In this document: in pieces, positions 1 through 9,181 of the stretch
Layout: each line of letters begins with the position of its first letter
How positions within the stretch are numbered: the stretch's first letter is position 1
Source of the DNA: CAZRRV01 sp964602735
Lineage (GTDB): Bacteria; Bacillota; Clostridia; Oscillospirales; Acutalibacteraceae
Assembly: GCA_964602735.1 (NCBI GenBank)
Contig: CAZRRV010000019.1
Coordinates: 1-27,317 of the forward strand
Direction of reading: 5' to 3'
DNA: 27,317 nt
Made by a program: the position numbers and the translations under genes
Notes under the pieces: generated by a model
Seen by the model: the letters and a program-made list of their open reading frames with translations, nothing else
The model's database searches: none
Told to the model about the DNA's origin: nothing

Positions 1-89
1 TTTCGGCGCGAACCGGGAATAAGACCGCGGCCGGCAACTTCCGCGCGGATATTACAAACAACGCCGCGCAATTCGAGCCGGTTGCATAG
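1..89 (+). CDS. C-terminal end of an unidentified gene (cut by window edge)
   Basis: From base 3 the + strand reads 28 codons without a stop, ending SARTGNKTAAGN...FEPVA and then TAG at 87-89. A strong terminator hairpin follows 16 bases later, which suits a gene ending here convergent with the giant minus-strand gene. The residues are too few to name a family. Another forward frame is also open across this stretch, so the choice rests on the terminator position and the ordinary amino acid make-up. The evidence is moderate. Confidence 0.45.
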   Translation, partial: SARTGNKTAAGNFRADITNNAAQFEPVA

Positions 90-105
90 CGGCGCATACA
101 AACCG

Positions 106-145
106 AACGCCCCGGAAGTAACGACTTCCGGGGCGTTGCGTTTTT
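106..145 (+). terminator. Rho-independent terminator, probably bidirectional
   Basis: A perfect 13-bp stem (106-118 with 125-137, arms AACGCCCCGGAAG / CTTCCGGGGCGTT) closes a 6-base loop, followed by GCG and five T at 141-145. It lies between the + strand tail ending at 89 and the minus-strand gene ending at 203. It is best formed for + strand transcripts; on the minus strand the following bases are only weakly T-rich. Confidence 0.85.
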
Positions 146-202
146 CGCTTGCCTTACGGCGTGAACGGCCGTTTGCGCCGCCGCTTTATATGCCGGTTGT
201 TA

Positions 203-3200
203 TCATTGCGTCGACCAGCCGTTTTCCCCCTCGCCCGGCAGCGTGCATGCACCGGCTCCGTCATACCTCCTGCCGGTCGGGTTCTTAGGCGCCGTATTTC
301 TGCTAAATTTATAGTCTTTTATTACGGCAACGCCGTTATTGTAAATATCGACCGCTCCGGCTTCTGTTTTCGCGCTGTTGCCCTCAAATACCGGCATGGC
401 GGCCTTGTCGCCCGTCAGGGTAATTGTGCCGGCTTTGTCGGCTTTACTGCTGTAAACCATCACCGCCCCGCCAAACACAGCTTTGTTATGCTTAAAGTCG
501 GATTTGGTTACATTCGCCGCGGCGCCTTTTGTACTTGATTCATTCGTGTTGCAGCCGTTTACGCATATAGCGCCGCCGTAATAGCCGGCTTCATTGCCGA
601 GTTCGTCGGTGTCTCCGCCGTAGAGCGAGCCGGTATCGGTATATGTCGCGCCGCTTTCAACATACACGGCGCCGCCGTTGCGATCCGCCCTGTTGCTCTC
701 GAACCGGTAGTTTGTCACGGTAACGGCGCTGTTGTCGCGAAAGGCAAATATCGCGCCGCCGTCGCCTTTGCCGCCGTTTGACGCCGTATTGCCGGAGAAC
801 ACGGGTTTATTTGCCGCGTCGCCGGTAACCGTAACCGCACCGTCTCTGTCGGCAAATACGGCTCCGCCGAATTTCGCCCGGTTATGCTTAAATTCGGATT
901 TCGTAAAATTCGCCTTGGCGCCGGTTACACATATCGCGCCGCCCCATTCCCCCGATTTGTTGCCGAGATCGTCGGTGTCTCCACCGTAGAGCGAGCCGGT
1001 GTCGTTATATGTCGCGCCTTTGCTGATATATACTGCGCCTCCGCGGTCATTGGTCGCTTCGTTGCCCTCAAACCGGTAGTTTTCCACGGTAACGGTGCAG
1101 TTGTTCCAGCCGTAAATCGCGCCCGCCTGGGTCGCCGTATTGCCGGAGAACACAGGTTTATTCGCCGCGTCGCCGGTAAATGTAATCTCCGCGTTTGCAT
1201 CGGCAAACACCGCTCCGCCGAATTGCGCCCGGTTATGCTTAAACTCGGATTTGTTTACCGTCACGGTCTGTGTTTCCGCGCCTTTAACATAAATCGCGCC
1301 GCCGTAACTGCCAGATACGTTGCCGAGATCTTCGGTGTCTCCGCCGTAAACAGAGCCGGTGTCTTTGTATGCAGCTCCGTCGTTATACACGGCGCCGCCG
1401 TGGCCGGTCGCGCTGTTGCTCTCAAACCGGTAGTTTTCCACGGTAACGGAGCATTTGTCCAACCCGTAAATCGCGCCGCCGTAACCCGCGCCGTCGCCTT
1501 TGGGCTCCGCGGCTTTGGTCGCCGTATTGCCGGAGAACACGGGTTTATTCGCCGCGTCGCCGGTGAATGTTACGGTAACACCTCCGCTGATGTACACGGC
1601 GCCGCCGTCTACCGCTTTGTTCAGTTTGAAATCGGTTCCCTTTACCGTCGGCTTAACCGCGCCGGTGAGGTAAATCGCGCCGCCGCGCCCTTTGCTCTCC
1701 GCGTCGGTTTCCGAGCGGTTGTCTTCAAAGACGTAGTTCTCGATCGTAAGGGTGCCGCCGGCCGAGTGAACGGCGCCGCCGTTGCCGATTGAGCTGTTGC
1801 CTTTGATTACGGGCTTGTTACCGGCGTTCCCGGTGAATTTTACGACGCCCTTCGTCATGTAAAGTACGCCGCCGCCGTTTTCCATCGAAGTATTCAGCGT
1901 TTTGTTCCCGGTAAACGATGTATCGTTGATATTCACCGCGGTACCGTCCTGCGCATCGACATAAAGCGCGCCGCCTTTGCCGTTCCCGCTTTCCCCGGTT
2001 CTGCTGTTTTCAACCGAGCACCCGGTAAGGGTCAGGCTCTGCGCGGAACTGAATACCGATGCCGCGCCTCCGCCCCGGAGAGCCGTGTTGCCGTCGAAAG
2101 TATAGCCTTTAACCTCAACGGTGCCGCCGTAAATCGACAGGCTGCCTCCGTAGTTGCCGTAGTTATTCTCGAAGACCGATTTCGCCGCGTCAACCGTAAC
2201 GCCGTCGCCGGTGTTGAGCTTTACCGTGCCGCCGTCCTGCTGGATAGCGCCGCCGACTCCGCCATCGGATGTTTTATTGCCGCTGAATTTTACATTCGTG
2301 CCGATAACCGTGCCGCCACCGTTGAAAATCGCTCCGCCGTTTTTCTCGTCGGAACTGTTGCCGATAAACTCGGTGCCCGTTAATGTTACGGTGTTTCCGG
2401 CGCCGGCCGCACGGTCTTTGTCGATATAGAGCGCGCCGCCGTGATCTTTGGAACGGTTGCCGTCTCCCTCTTTATCTCCGCCGATTTGAGAGCCGGTGTC
2501 GGTAAACGACGAGCCGTCCGCCAAGGCGGCGACTCCGCCGTAGCCGTTGGAATAATTGCCTTTGAATACGCAGCCGTCTTTCGTCACTACCGCGGCTCCG
2601 CCGCGGATATTGGCGAAGCCTCCGCCGTTGTTCATTTCGTCGCGTACAGCGTCCGCGTGGTTGCCGATAAAGTTGCAGGCGCTGAATGTCGTTACGGTGT
2701 CGACGGTGCGCTTAATGGTATACAGCGCTCCTCCTAATCCCTTGCCCGTTTCGGCGCAGTAATTCCCGGTAAAATCGCATCCCGCGGCCGAAGCGACGGT
2801 ATTTTCGACGTACAGCGCCCCGCCGCCGACTCCGGCCGGGTTTTCGCTGAAAGTATAGCCGGTAATATCAACGGTTCCGCCCTGCGTGCAGACGGCGCCG
2901 CCGTAACCCGCGCTGTTGCCGTAAAACCCGTATTTCGATTTATCGGAAGACGTAAGGCTCAATCTGCCCCCTTCCGCGCCTGACAGGTAAATCGCTCCGC
3001 CGTCGCCGGTCATCGCGGCGGGATCGGCGCCCGTATAATTCTTTTTGAAAACACAGTTTTCCCCGATTATTACGCCGCCGCTCGATCTTATCGCGCCGCC
3101 GTGCTCGCTGTCGGTATGATTGCTTTCGAATACGGTTCCGTTTAATTTCATGCCGGTGCCCGCGTTAAGCTTGATCGCCCCCGCGTTAATCGCGGAACTG

Positions 3201-6200
3201 TTGCCGATAAATTCGGAACCCGTGTCGGAATAGGTGGGGCTGTCGTCCGAATACCCGCCATCGTCGTTCGCGAGATAAATCGCCCCGGCCTGACGGTCGG
3301 ATGTGTTGTAACGGAACCGGCATTGTGTGCTCGTCACTCTGGCGCCGCCGCGTATCCACAGTGCGCCGCCGCCGGTGTCATATTCGTCTGTTCCGTGCGC
3401 GTAATTTTTCTCGAACGTTACATCGGTGAGCTCAACTTTCGCACGTGAAGTATCCGCGTAAACCGCGCCGCCCTTGCCGGTTCCGCTCTCTTCGTTCCCG
3501 TTGTTTTCGACGGTGCAGTGTTCGAGAGCGAGGGTGCCTCCGTCAAGCGCCGCTACCGCGCCGCCCTGATGAACCGTGTTGTTTTTGAAAGTATAGCCGG
3601 TTATCGTAATCGACCCGCCGAACTGCCGCACGCATCCGCCGTAATTCGAGAAGTTTTCTTCGAACACGGCTTTGTTTTTATCGTTGCCCGTAAGCGTCAA
3701 TACGGAGTTTTCGTTGTCATAGCCGGCGATCGCCCCGCCTACAGAGGATGCGGGAGTTTTGTTGTTGCGGAAATAAACATCGATCCCGGTCATGCGACCG
3801 CCGTTCATAACCGCGCCGGCGTTTCCCGAGTTGCCGCTTTCCGTCGGATCGGCGTGATTGCCGGTAAATTCGGTGCCGTAAAGATTGGTGGTGCTTCCGA
3901 TATTAGTTTTCAGCGCCCCGCCGAACCCGCTGTAGTTGCCGGTGAATTTCGAGCCCGCGTAATCGTTGAATGTGCCGCCCGCAACGAACACCGCTCCGGC
4001 CTGCCCCGTCGTCGTGCCGTTTTCGGTAAATTCGCACACGCCGTAAGTTTCAACGGTTATGGCGTCTTTCATATAAATTGCGCCGCCGCCCGCTCCTTTG
4101 TCGGTTCCGTTCGCCGTGTTTTTGATAAACACCGCGTCTTTGAAAGTGAGGGAAGTTTCGATTATAGTGTCGCCGCTGTCGTTGAACTGTTCGGCGAATA
4201 CCGCTCCTCCACGGCCGCCCGAACCGGCTTTCTCATCGGTGTAATTCTCCTCGAAACGGCATCCGTCGGCTTCAAAGTTTCCGCCCTGAACCGAGACGGC
4301 GCCGCCGGCGTTAAAGCAGTAATTTCCCCTAAATGTGTACCCCTGTATGCTGACATTACGGTTCCACATATTTACGGCGCCGCCGTGAGTGGCGTAATTG
4401 CCCTCGAATACGGATTTTTCGGGGTCGGTCGACGTTAACGTTACGCCGCCGCCGTCGACATCCGAAACATAAATCGCGCCGCCGTTGGCAACAGTCGTTG
4501 CGGTTCCGGTGGTGTAATTGTTTTTGAATGTGAGGTTCTCGCCGATTAAAGTGCCGCCGCTCGATCTGACGGCGCCGCCCGACCCGTCGGTATAATTGCC
4601 GGTAAAGGCGGAGTCGTGCAGTTCGGCTACGGCGTCGATATTGATTTTTATTGCGCCGGCGCCGTTATACGGGGAGTGGTTGCCGTCGAATACGGATCCG
4701 CGGTCGACAAAACGGCCGTTGCTGCTTATCATAACCGCCCCGCCGCCGTTTTGATCGTACTCCGCCACATTGCCGGTAAATGTATTGCCGGTGCTGTAAA
4801 TAATGCCGCCGGACTCGATATTGGCGCCCCGGCCATAGCAGTTTGAAATCTTGCTGCCTGAAATCGTGAGGGTGCTTTTGCCCCGCGCCTGCATTCCGTT
4901 CCGGCACCCGTCGATCGTGAAATTTTCCGCGACGACGGTGCTGGGTTTCGTATTGTCGTTGTCGTTTACATAAAGACCCGTATTATGGCAGTTGACAAGC
5001 TGAACATTTTTGCCGGTGAATTTGCTGTTGTTGCTCCATACAATCACGCCGCTGCTTGTAACATTCTTTATATAAACATTTTCGGCGTAGGTTTCGTTGT
5101 CGTCGCCGGTAAAGGACATGCCGAACGCCATATCGAAATCCTCGTTTTCAAAGCGGCAGTTCGTGGCGCGGAATTTTGCGTTGGCGTTGGATTTCAGGGC
5201 ATTGCCCGTTATGTTTTTCCCGCGGACGCGATCAACGGTTATCTCGCTGCCCGCTCCGCCTCTTACGCAGTCGACCACGTTGTTTACCTCGATGTACCCG
5301 TCTGCAGACGCGGGCGAAACATCGAGCCTGCCCGCCGAGTAGATTCCGTATTTCAAAATCTCGCCGTCGGCGTTTGAACCGTCGTAGGTGCCGCCGTGTA
5401 TTTCCATTTCGGTGTCACCCTCGGCGGCCACGAGCGCGGCGCCCATTCCTGCGCCGTTATAGCCTTCTCCGTTCTTGCCCTTGCAGTCGGCGAAAACGGG
5501 GTTGCCGGTTATGCTTAAATAACAGGTGCTGGCTATATAAATGCTACGATCTTCGATTTTAGTGAACGACCCGCCCTCAACATAACCTTTCGCGGCGTTG
5601 CGCATATGGATGCCCTGGCCGCCCAGGTCGTTAAACGAACCGTCTTTAACCGTAATGCTGCCGCCGTCGACCTCGATCCCGGTGGTAGCGGTAAGCGTAA
5701 CACTCCCCGACACAAACACAAGATTGGCGTCTACATTAACAAGCAGACCGCTGCTCCTGTAATTGCCGTTCAAAGTGGGGCCGTCGAAGGTCATCGTAGC
5801 GCCCTGTTCCAGCTCGATAATATATCCCTGAGGTACGCCTATGGCGCTGTAAGAGACGGTTTTGTTGCCCAGAAGCGTTTTATTGCCTCTCGACACCATG
5901 CCGTACGGCACCTCGACATTATCGGTAAGCGTTATTGTGAGATCCCCGTCGTACAGCAGATATTTGCGCAGTGTTGCCTCGTCGCCCGCGGTAACATTCG
6001 TTTCGGGAATGGCGGGTTCCTCCGGCCTCTCTGGTTCGTCGATCGGCGGAATAACCGGCCCCTCGAGCTCTCCGGCGTCTCCGTCTCCGTTATCCGGCTC
6101 TACATTCCCGCCGGACTGCGACCCCGACACAACAGGCCCGGGATTTTCCTCATCGTCTCCGGGGCGCAGAAGAAGGAGCAGCACTATCGCGGCAATCAGG

Positions 6201-6298
6201 CAGAGCGCCACAGCGGAGGCCACGATCGCTATAATCTTTTTCTTCTTTTTGCCGTTATCGCCGTTTCCGTTTTTTATATCGTCAGCCATAAAATTCAT
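203..6298 (-). CDS. Giant membrane-anchored beta-helix surface protein with Pmp-like GGA(I/V)/FxxN repeats (2031 aa)
   Basis: The N-terminus is a short cytoplasmic tail with a KKKKK block, then one membrane segment (about residues 22-44, ending in a run of Leu), so this is probably a signal anchor with everything after it outside the cell. Residues 45-100 are an acidic, Pro/Gly-rich linker. Residues about 110-520 resemble parallel beta-helix (PbH1) repeats. From about 520 to the end there are dozens of FxxN...GGA(I/V/L) units as in chlamydial polymorphic membrane proteins. I see no LPXTG sorting signal, no autotransporter barrel and no lipobox. Such folds usually serve as adhesins or glycan-binding surface proteins; the role here is inferred. 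The SD-like GGGAG sits only 2 bases before the first ATG but 11 before an in-frame ATG at 6289 (MADD), so 6289 may be the true start. The gene starts 9 bases after the MBL-fold gene's stop and is surely co-transcribed with it. Confidence 0.9.
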   Translation of the reverse strand: MNFMADDIKNGNGDNGKKKKKIIAIVASAVALCLIAAIVLLLLLRPGDDEENPGPVVSGSQSGGNVEPDNGDGDAGELEGPVIPPIDEPERPEEPAIPETNVTAGDEATLRKYLLYDGDLTITLTDNVEVPYGMVSRGNKTLLGNKTVSYSAIGVPQGYIIELEQGATMTFDGPTLNGNYRSSGLLVNVDANLVFVSGSVTLTATTGIEVDGGSITVKDGSFNDLGGQGIHMRNAAKGYVEGGSFTKIEDRSIYIASTCYLSITGNPVFADCKGKNGEGYNGAGMGAALVAAEGDTEMEIHGGTYDGSNADGEILKYGIYSAGRLDVSPASADGYIEVNNVVDCVRGGAGSEITVDRVRGKNITGNALKSNANAKFRATNCRFENEDFDMAFGMSFTGDDNETYAENVYIKNVTSSGVIVWSNNSKFTGKNVQLVNCHNTGLYVNDNDNTKPSTVVAENFTIDGCRNGMQARGKSTLTISGSKISNCYGRGANIESGGIIYSTGNTFTGNVAEYDQNGGGAVMISSNGRFVDRGSVFDGNHSPYNGAGAIKINIDAVAELHDSAFTGNYTDGSGGAVRSSGGTLIGENLTFKNNYTTGTATTVANGGAIYVSDVDGGGVTLTSTDPEKSVFEGNYATHGGAVNMWNRNVSIQGYTFRGNYCFNAGGAVSVQGGNFEADGCRFEENYTDEKAGSGGRGGAVFAEQFNDSGDTIIETSLTFKDAVFIKNTANGTDKGAGGGAIYMKDAITVETYGVCEFTENGTTTGQAGAVFVAGGTFNDYAGSKFTGNYSGFGGALKTNIGSTTNLYGTEFTGNHADPTESGNSGNAGAVMNGGRMTGIDVYFRNNKTPASSVGGAIAGYDNENSVLTLTGNDKNKAVFEENFSNYGGCVRQFGGSITITGYTFKNNTVHQGGAVAALDGGTLALEHCTVENNGNEESGTGKGGAVYADTSRAKVELTDVTFEKNYAHGTDEYDTGGGALWIRGGARVTSTQCRFRYNTSDRQAGAIYLANDDGGYSDDSPTYSDTGSEFIGNSSAINAGAIKLNAGTGMKLNGTVFESNHTDSEHGGAIRSSGGVIIGENCVFKKNYTGADPAAMTGDGGAIYLSGAEGGRLSLTSSDKSKYGFYGNSAGYGGAVCTQGGTVDITGYTFSENPAGVGGGALYVENTVASAAGCDFTGNYCAETGKGLGGALYTIKRTVDTVTTFSACNFIGNHADAVRDEMNNGGGFANIRGGAAVVTKDGCVFKGNYSNGYGGVAALADGSSFTDTGSQIGGDKEGDGNRSKDHGGALYIDKDRAAGAGNTVTLTGTEFIGNSSDEKNGGAIFNGGGTVIGTNVKFSGNKTSDGGVGGAIQQDGGTVKLNTGDGVTVDAAKSVFENNYGNYGGSLSIYGGTVEVKGYTFDGNTALRGGGAASVFSSAQSLTLTGCSVENSRTGESGNGKGGALYVDAQDGTAVNINDTSFTGNKTLNTSMENGGGVLYMTKGVVKFTGNAGNKPVIKGNSSIGNGGAVHSAGGTLTIENYVFEDNRSETDAESKGRGGAIYLTGAVKPTVKGTDFKLNKAVDGGAVYISGGVTVTFTGDAANKPVFSGNTATKAAEPKGDGAGYGGAIYGLDKCSVTVENYRFESNSATGHGGAVYNDGAAYKDTGSVYGGDTEDLGNVSGSYGGAIYVKGAETQTVTVNKSEFKHNRAQFGGAVFADANAEITFTGDAANKPVFSGNTATQAGAIYGWNNCTVTVENYRFEGNEATNDRGGAVYISKGATYNDTGSLYGGDTDDLGNKSGEWGGAICVTGAKANFTKSEFKHNRAKFGGAVFADRDGAVTVTGDAANKPVFSGNTASNGGKGDGGAIFAFRDNSAVTVTNYRFESNRADRNGGAVYVESGATYTDTGSLYGGDTDELGNEAGYYGGAICVNGCNTNESSTKGAAANVTKSDFKHNKAVFGGAVMVYSSKADKAGTITLTGDKAAMPVFEGNSAKTEAGAVDIYNNGVAVIKDYKFSRNTAPKNPTGRRYDGAGACTLPGEGENGWSTQ
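600..1640 (-). repeat. Long-period direct repeats inside the giant surface-protein gene
   Basis: Near the 3' end of the gene a block coding for GDAANKPVFSGNTA recurs with near-identical DNA: the motif GCCGGAGAACAC begins at 791 and 1529, with one changed base in the copy at 1142. Spacings are 351 and 387 bases, or 117 and 129 codons, so the frame is kept. Each unit also carries NYRFESN, a Tyr-x-DTGS(L/V)YGGDT block and SEFKHNRA(Q/K)FGGAVFAD. These are recent duplications laid over the older, more diverged short beta-helix repeats. Confidence 0.8.
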
Positions 6299-6307
6299 CT
6301 CTCCCTT

Positions 6308-7561
6308 CTACTTTTTCGCGCTTACCCGCATATGCCCGTTTTTCAGATCGTTCAGCAGAATCGCGAACAGGTTCCCCTCGGTTCGGTCATGCTCGACCTG
6401 CACATCGTAATTGCCGTCGCCCGCCGTGGTTACCAGAACCGTGCCGTCGAGGCAGCAGTGGAAGGTTTTCGCTCCGCTGTAATGGTATCTTAAAAAGATA
6501 TTCTCGTCGACCATATAGTTCACTTCGGTAACGGCTATTTTCGCACCGATATGATTAACCCATCTCTGCGAATTCTGCTGGGCAATGCCGTGATGATTGG
6601 TTTTTACCACATCGAATTTCGCTTTATCGCCATACGCATCGATAATCTCGTATTCCACATCGGTTTGGATATCCCCGCCGAAGAAGAAGGAGGCGTTTTT
6701 CCAGTAAAAGCCGAGCGCGATCGATTCGTCGTTCCAGTTATTGTCTTTGTAATCCTGTTCGGCGTTCCTGCCGGCGGAGGGATTCATAACAAGCACCTCA
6801 ACCGGGCCGAATTTGAAGGAGTCGCCTCTCGATACTTTTTTGATCGGAATCTTCTTCTTTACAGCCGCCTGATAGAAATTGTAGCCGTACCCGTCGTAAT
6901 TCTTGGTATACGCGTTCGAATCGCTTACGATAACCTGCCCTATCTGAAAGTTGGCGAGTATTGCCTCCCAGCCCCCGATATGGTCGGAATGGGCATGGGT
7001 GTTCACGAAAAAGTCGATTTTCGAAATGCCGAGCCTTTTCAGGGAATCGACAACATAGGCTACCGAGCCGGATGTTGTGCAGTCGATAAGCATTTTCGTG
7101 CCGTCGGGGGCGATGAGCAGGGAACAGTCGCCGCTGCTCGCGTTGCCGCCGGTCGGATTTTCAAGCGGGCAGTCGGTGCGGAAAAAATACGCCGCGAACT
7201 TGCCCGCGGTAGCGGTTTTCAGAATAACATCGCGGTACTGGTATTCCCTCGCGGCGAACGAGGCGTATGCTTCGGTCGCGCCCTCTATCTCCTCAACCGG
7301 CTCCTCCGCGCCGTCGTCCGACAGTTCCCCGTCGTCGGAAATGTCTCCGTCGCCGGGGAGTTCGCCTTCGTCGGCCGGGTCGCCGGGATTTTCGTTATCC
7401 CCGCCGTCGCCGGGCAAACCCTCTCCGCCGCCCGGTACCGATGAACTGCCCGAGCCGCCGGACGGGGATGCCGCCGTTTTTTTCGCTCCGCCGCAGCCCG
7501 TCAGCGCGATTAGCAACATCGCCAGAACGGCGGCGGTAAGAATCTTTATTTTGCCATTCAC
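6308..7561 (-). CDS. Secreted lipoprotein with metallo-beta-lactamase fold, ComEC-C-terminal-like (417 aa)
   Basis: A lipoprotein signal peptide ends in LTGC (Cys23). A low-complexity Gly/Pro/Asp/Glu linker follows (about 30-95), then an MBL-fold domain. Visible metal and active-site motifs are THAHSDHIGG (188-197), NDESIAL (277-283), GGD (295-297) and NHHG (322-325), the order seen in the hydrolase domain of ComEC and related extracellular MBL proteins. The likely activity is hydrolysis of a phosphodiester or a similar substrate at the cell surface; the substrate is unknown. The start is GTG with AGGAG ten bases upstream. It lies 39 bases after the sugar-binding protein and 9 bases before the giant beta-helix gene, so the two probably act together outside the membrane. 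Family assignment is firm, function inferred. Confidence 0.9.
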   Translation of the reverse strand: MNGKIKILTAAVLAMLLIALTGCGGAKKTAASPSGGSGSSSVPGGGEGLPGDGGDNENPGDPADEGELPGDGDISDDGELSDDGAEEPVEEIEGATEAYASFAAREYQYRDVILKTATAGKFAAYFFRTDCPLENPTGGNASSGDCSLLIAPDGTKMLIDCTTSGSVAYVVDSLKRLGISKIDFFVNTHAHSDHIGGWEAILANFQIGQVIVSDSNAYTKNYDGYGYNFYQAAVKKKIPIKKVSRGDSFKFGPVEVLVMNPSAGRNAEQDYKDNNWNDESIALGFYWKNASFFFGGDIQTDVEYEIIDAYGDKAKFDVVKTNHHGIAQQNSQRWVNHIGAKIAVTEVNYMVDENIFLRYHYSGAKTFHCCLDGTVLVTTAGDGNYDVQVEHDRTEGNLFAILLNDLKNGHMRVSAKK

Positions 7562-7600
7562 GGTTTTTCCGCTCCTTTCACCCGCGGCACCGCCGCGCCG

Positions 7601-9097
7601 TTATTTTTTGTTCTGCGCCTGCTTTATCATCGCGAACTGATCGATACCCTGCTGGAAACGCTGATTGGCGTTTTTAATGTAGGTGTCGATATTGCCTTTG
7701 GAGTTATCGGAGACCGCCTGGGCAAGCTCGAACAGAGAGTTTGTCATTTCACTGCCTATGGCCGCGTATGTTCCCCTGAGATCGCTTTTGCTGTTGTTAA
7801 GCACGTTTATGACATTTTTCCATTCCGGGAAGTTCGCGTTCTGCCATTTAACGATTTCGGGATCCGCCGCCGCTTTTTTCGTAAACGGCGTATATGTGCA
7901 CGAACCGCACCAGAGCCTCTGAGCCTCGACGGAGGCGCAGAATTTGATAAACTCGTAAGCGCCCTGCATCTCGCGCTCGTCGCCGGTGTTCGCTATATAC
8001 ACGCCCGTGCCTTCGGCCAGACACTGATTTTTATATTTCGCGCTGTTGTCGACGCCGACCGCGGGTATAAATCCCCAATGGAAGTTCGGCTGCCCCGTGT
8101 TTACGATGGCGGCGCTGAAATACGAATTTGTGTTCCTCCAGAAAAGAATGGAGCCGTTCTTAAACTGCCCGCCCACATTCCCGGTTGTGGTCATGGGGTA
8201 GCCGGCGCCTTCGTTATAAAGCTTCGCTTCAAGGGTCAAAAACTTTTTGAGAACGGTGTTGGTATTGCCTTTTTCAAGCTGCGACGAAGTGGGATCGCCC
8301 GACCAGCCGTTGTTTTTGTCGACAAGGTCGACGCCCTGGAGCCTGAGCGCGTCGTGAATATCCACGCCGTTGTTGATGGTCATCCCGTATTTTACTAATC
8401 CCTGTTTTACCGCGTCGATGGCGATGTTTACCATAGCCTCGAAACTTGTGCAGTCTTTTTCCGAATATCCGGCTTTCTGCAGTACATCGAGATTTACGCC
8501 CCAGCCGGTAATGCTTAACCCTATCGGGGCGCCGATCAGCTTCCCGTTACGATCGGAATACGCCCAGCGCACCGGCTCGAACATATCGTTCGCCCACTTG
8601 TCGGGGTCGGCGTCGATATAGGGCTGAATCGGCGCGCAGAAACTGTTCTCCGCATAATGGGCGTTGGTAAGGGGCGTGCCGTTGAACAGAGAGGGAAGGT
8701 TGGCTTTCGCCGTGCTCATAAGCGAGGTGCGCAATTCGCCGGTTCCGCCTTTGCTCGCCAGTTTAAGACGGTAATTTTTCTGCTTCGAGTTAAACAAATC
8801 AACCAGCTTCTGCACTCTGTTGTAATGGTCGGTTCCGTAACCGCACCAGAATGTCAGCTGTTTTGTGCCCTGCTGTTTGCCGCCGGCGGTCGAGGCGGTC
8901 TGCTGTTTGCTCGCGGTTTTCGAGCTTGTCTGCTCCGCCCGGCTCTCTCCGCTTTCGTTTTGCTGTTCAACCGACGAAACATCATCGCTTCCGGTGTTGC
9001 CGCCGTCTTTCTTCCCGCTTTTGCCGCAGCCCCCGAACGCGGCGCATACAACAACCGCCGCGAGCAGGACAGCGAAAATTCTTGCCCATACTTTCAT
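7601..9097 (-). CDS. Carbohydrate ABC transporter substrate-binding lipoprotein (UgpB/MalE-like, 498 aa)
   Basis: The signal peptide ends in FGGC, a lipobox, and is followed by a Ser/Thr/Gln-rich linker to about residue 75. The body begins LTFWCGYGTDHYNRVQKL, typical of the first strand and helix of family 1 extracellular solute-binding proteins, and continues with an (N)GK(L/I)IGAPIG hinge-type stretch. It would capture a sugar, oligosaccharide or polyol outside the membrane and hand it to the two permeases encoded just upstream. ATG has a GGAGG SD nine bases upstream. The gap to the preceding permease gene is 84 bases, wider than elsewhere in the operon. The sugar cannot be told from sequence. 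Confidence 0.92.
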   Translation of the reverse strand: MKVWARIFAVLLAAVVVCAAFGGCGKSGKKDGGNTGSDDVSSVEQQNESGESRAEQTSSKTASKQQTASTAGGKQQGTKQLTFWCGYGTDHYNRVQKLVDLFNSKQKNYRLKLASKGGTGELRTSLMSTAKANLPSLFNGTPLTNAHYAENSFCAPIQPYIDADPDKWANDMFEPVRWAYSDRNGKLIGAPIGLSITGWGVNLDVLQKAGYSEKDCTSFEAMVNIAIDAVKQGLVKYGMTINNGVDIHDALRLQGVDLVDKNNGWSGDPTSSQLEKGNTNTVLKKFLTLEAKLYNEGAGYPMTTTGNVGGQFKNGSILFWRNTNSYFSAAIVNTGQPNFHWGFIPAVGVDNSAKYKNQCLAEGTGVYIANTGDEREMQGAYEFIKFCASVEAQRLWCGSCTYTPFTKKAAADPEIVKWQNANFPEWKNVINVLNNSKSDLRGTYAAIGSEMTNSLFELAQAVSDNSKGNIDTYIKNANQRFQQGIDQFAMIKQAQNKK

Positions 9098-9181
9098 TTG
9101 CTTTTCCTCCGTTTTTTTAATTTAATAGAGTTTTTTATATCCGGCTAAACCATTTTTCTCACCTTTCCTTTCCGCGCCGGT

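Noticed and set aside
884..4438. Long + strand open frames (300 residues and more) opposite the giant surface-protein gene
   Set aside because: They are shadows of a GC-biased repetitive gene: no SD, no recognisable domain, and composition (Val/Ala/Arg-rich) typical of antisense frames.
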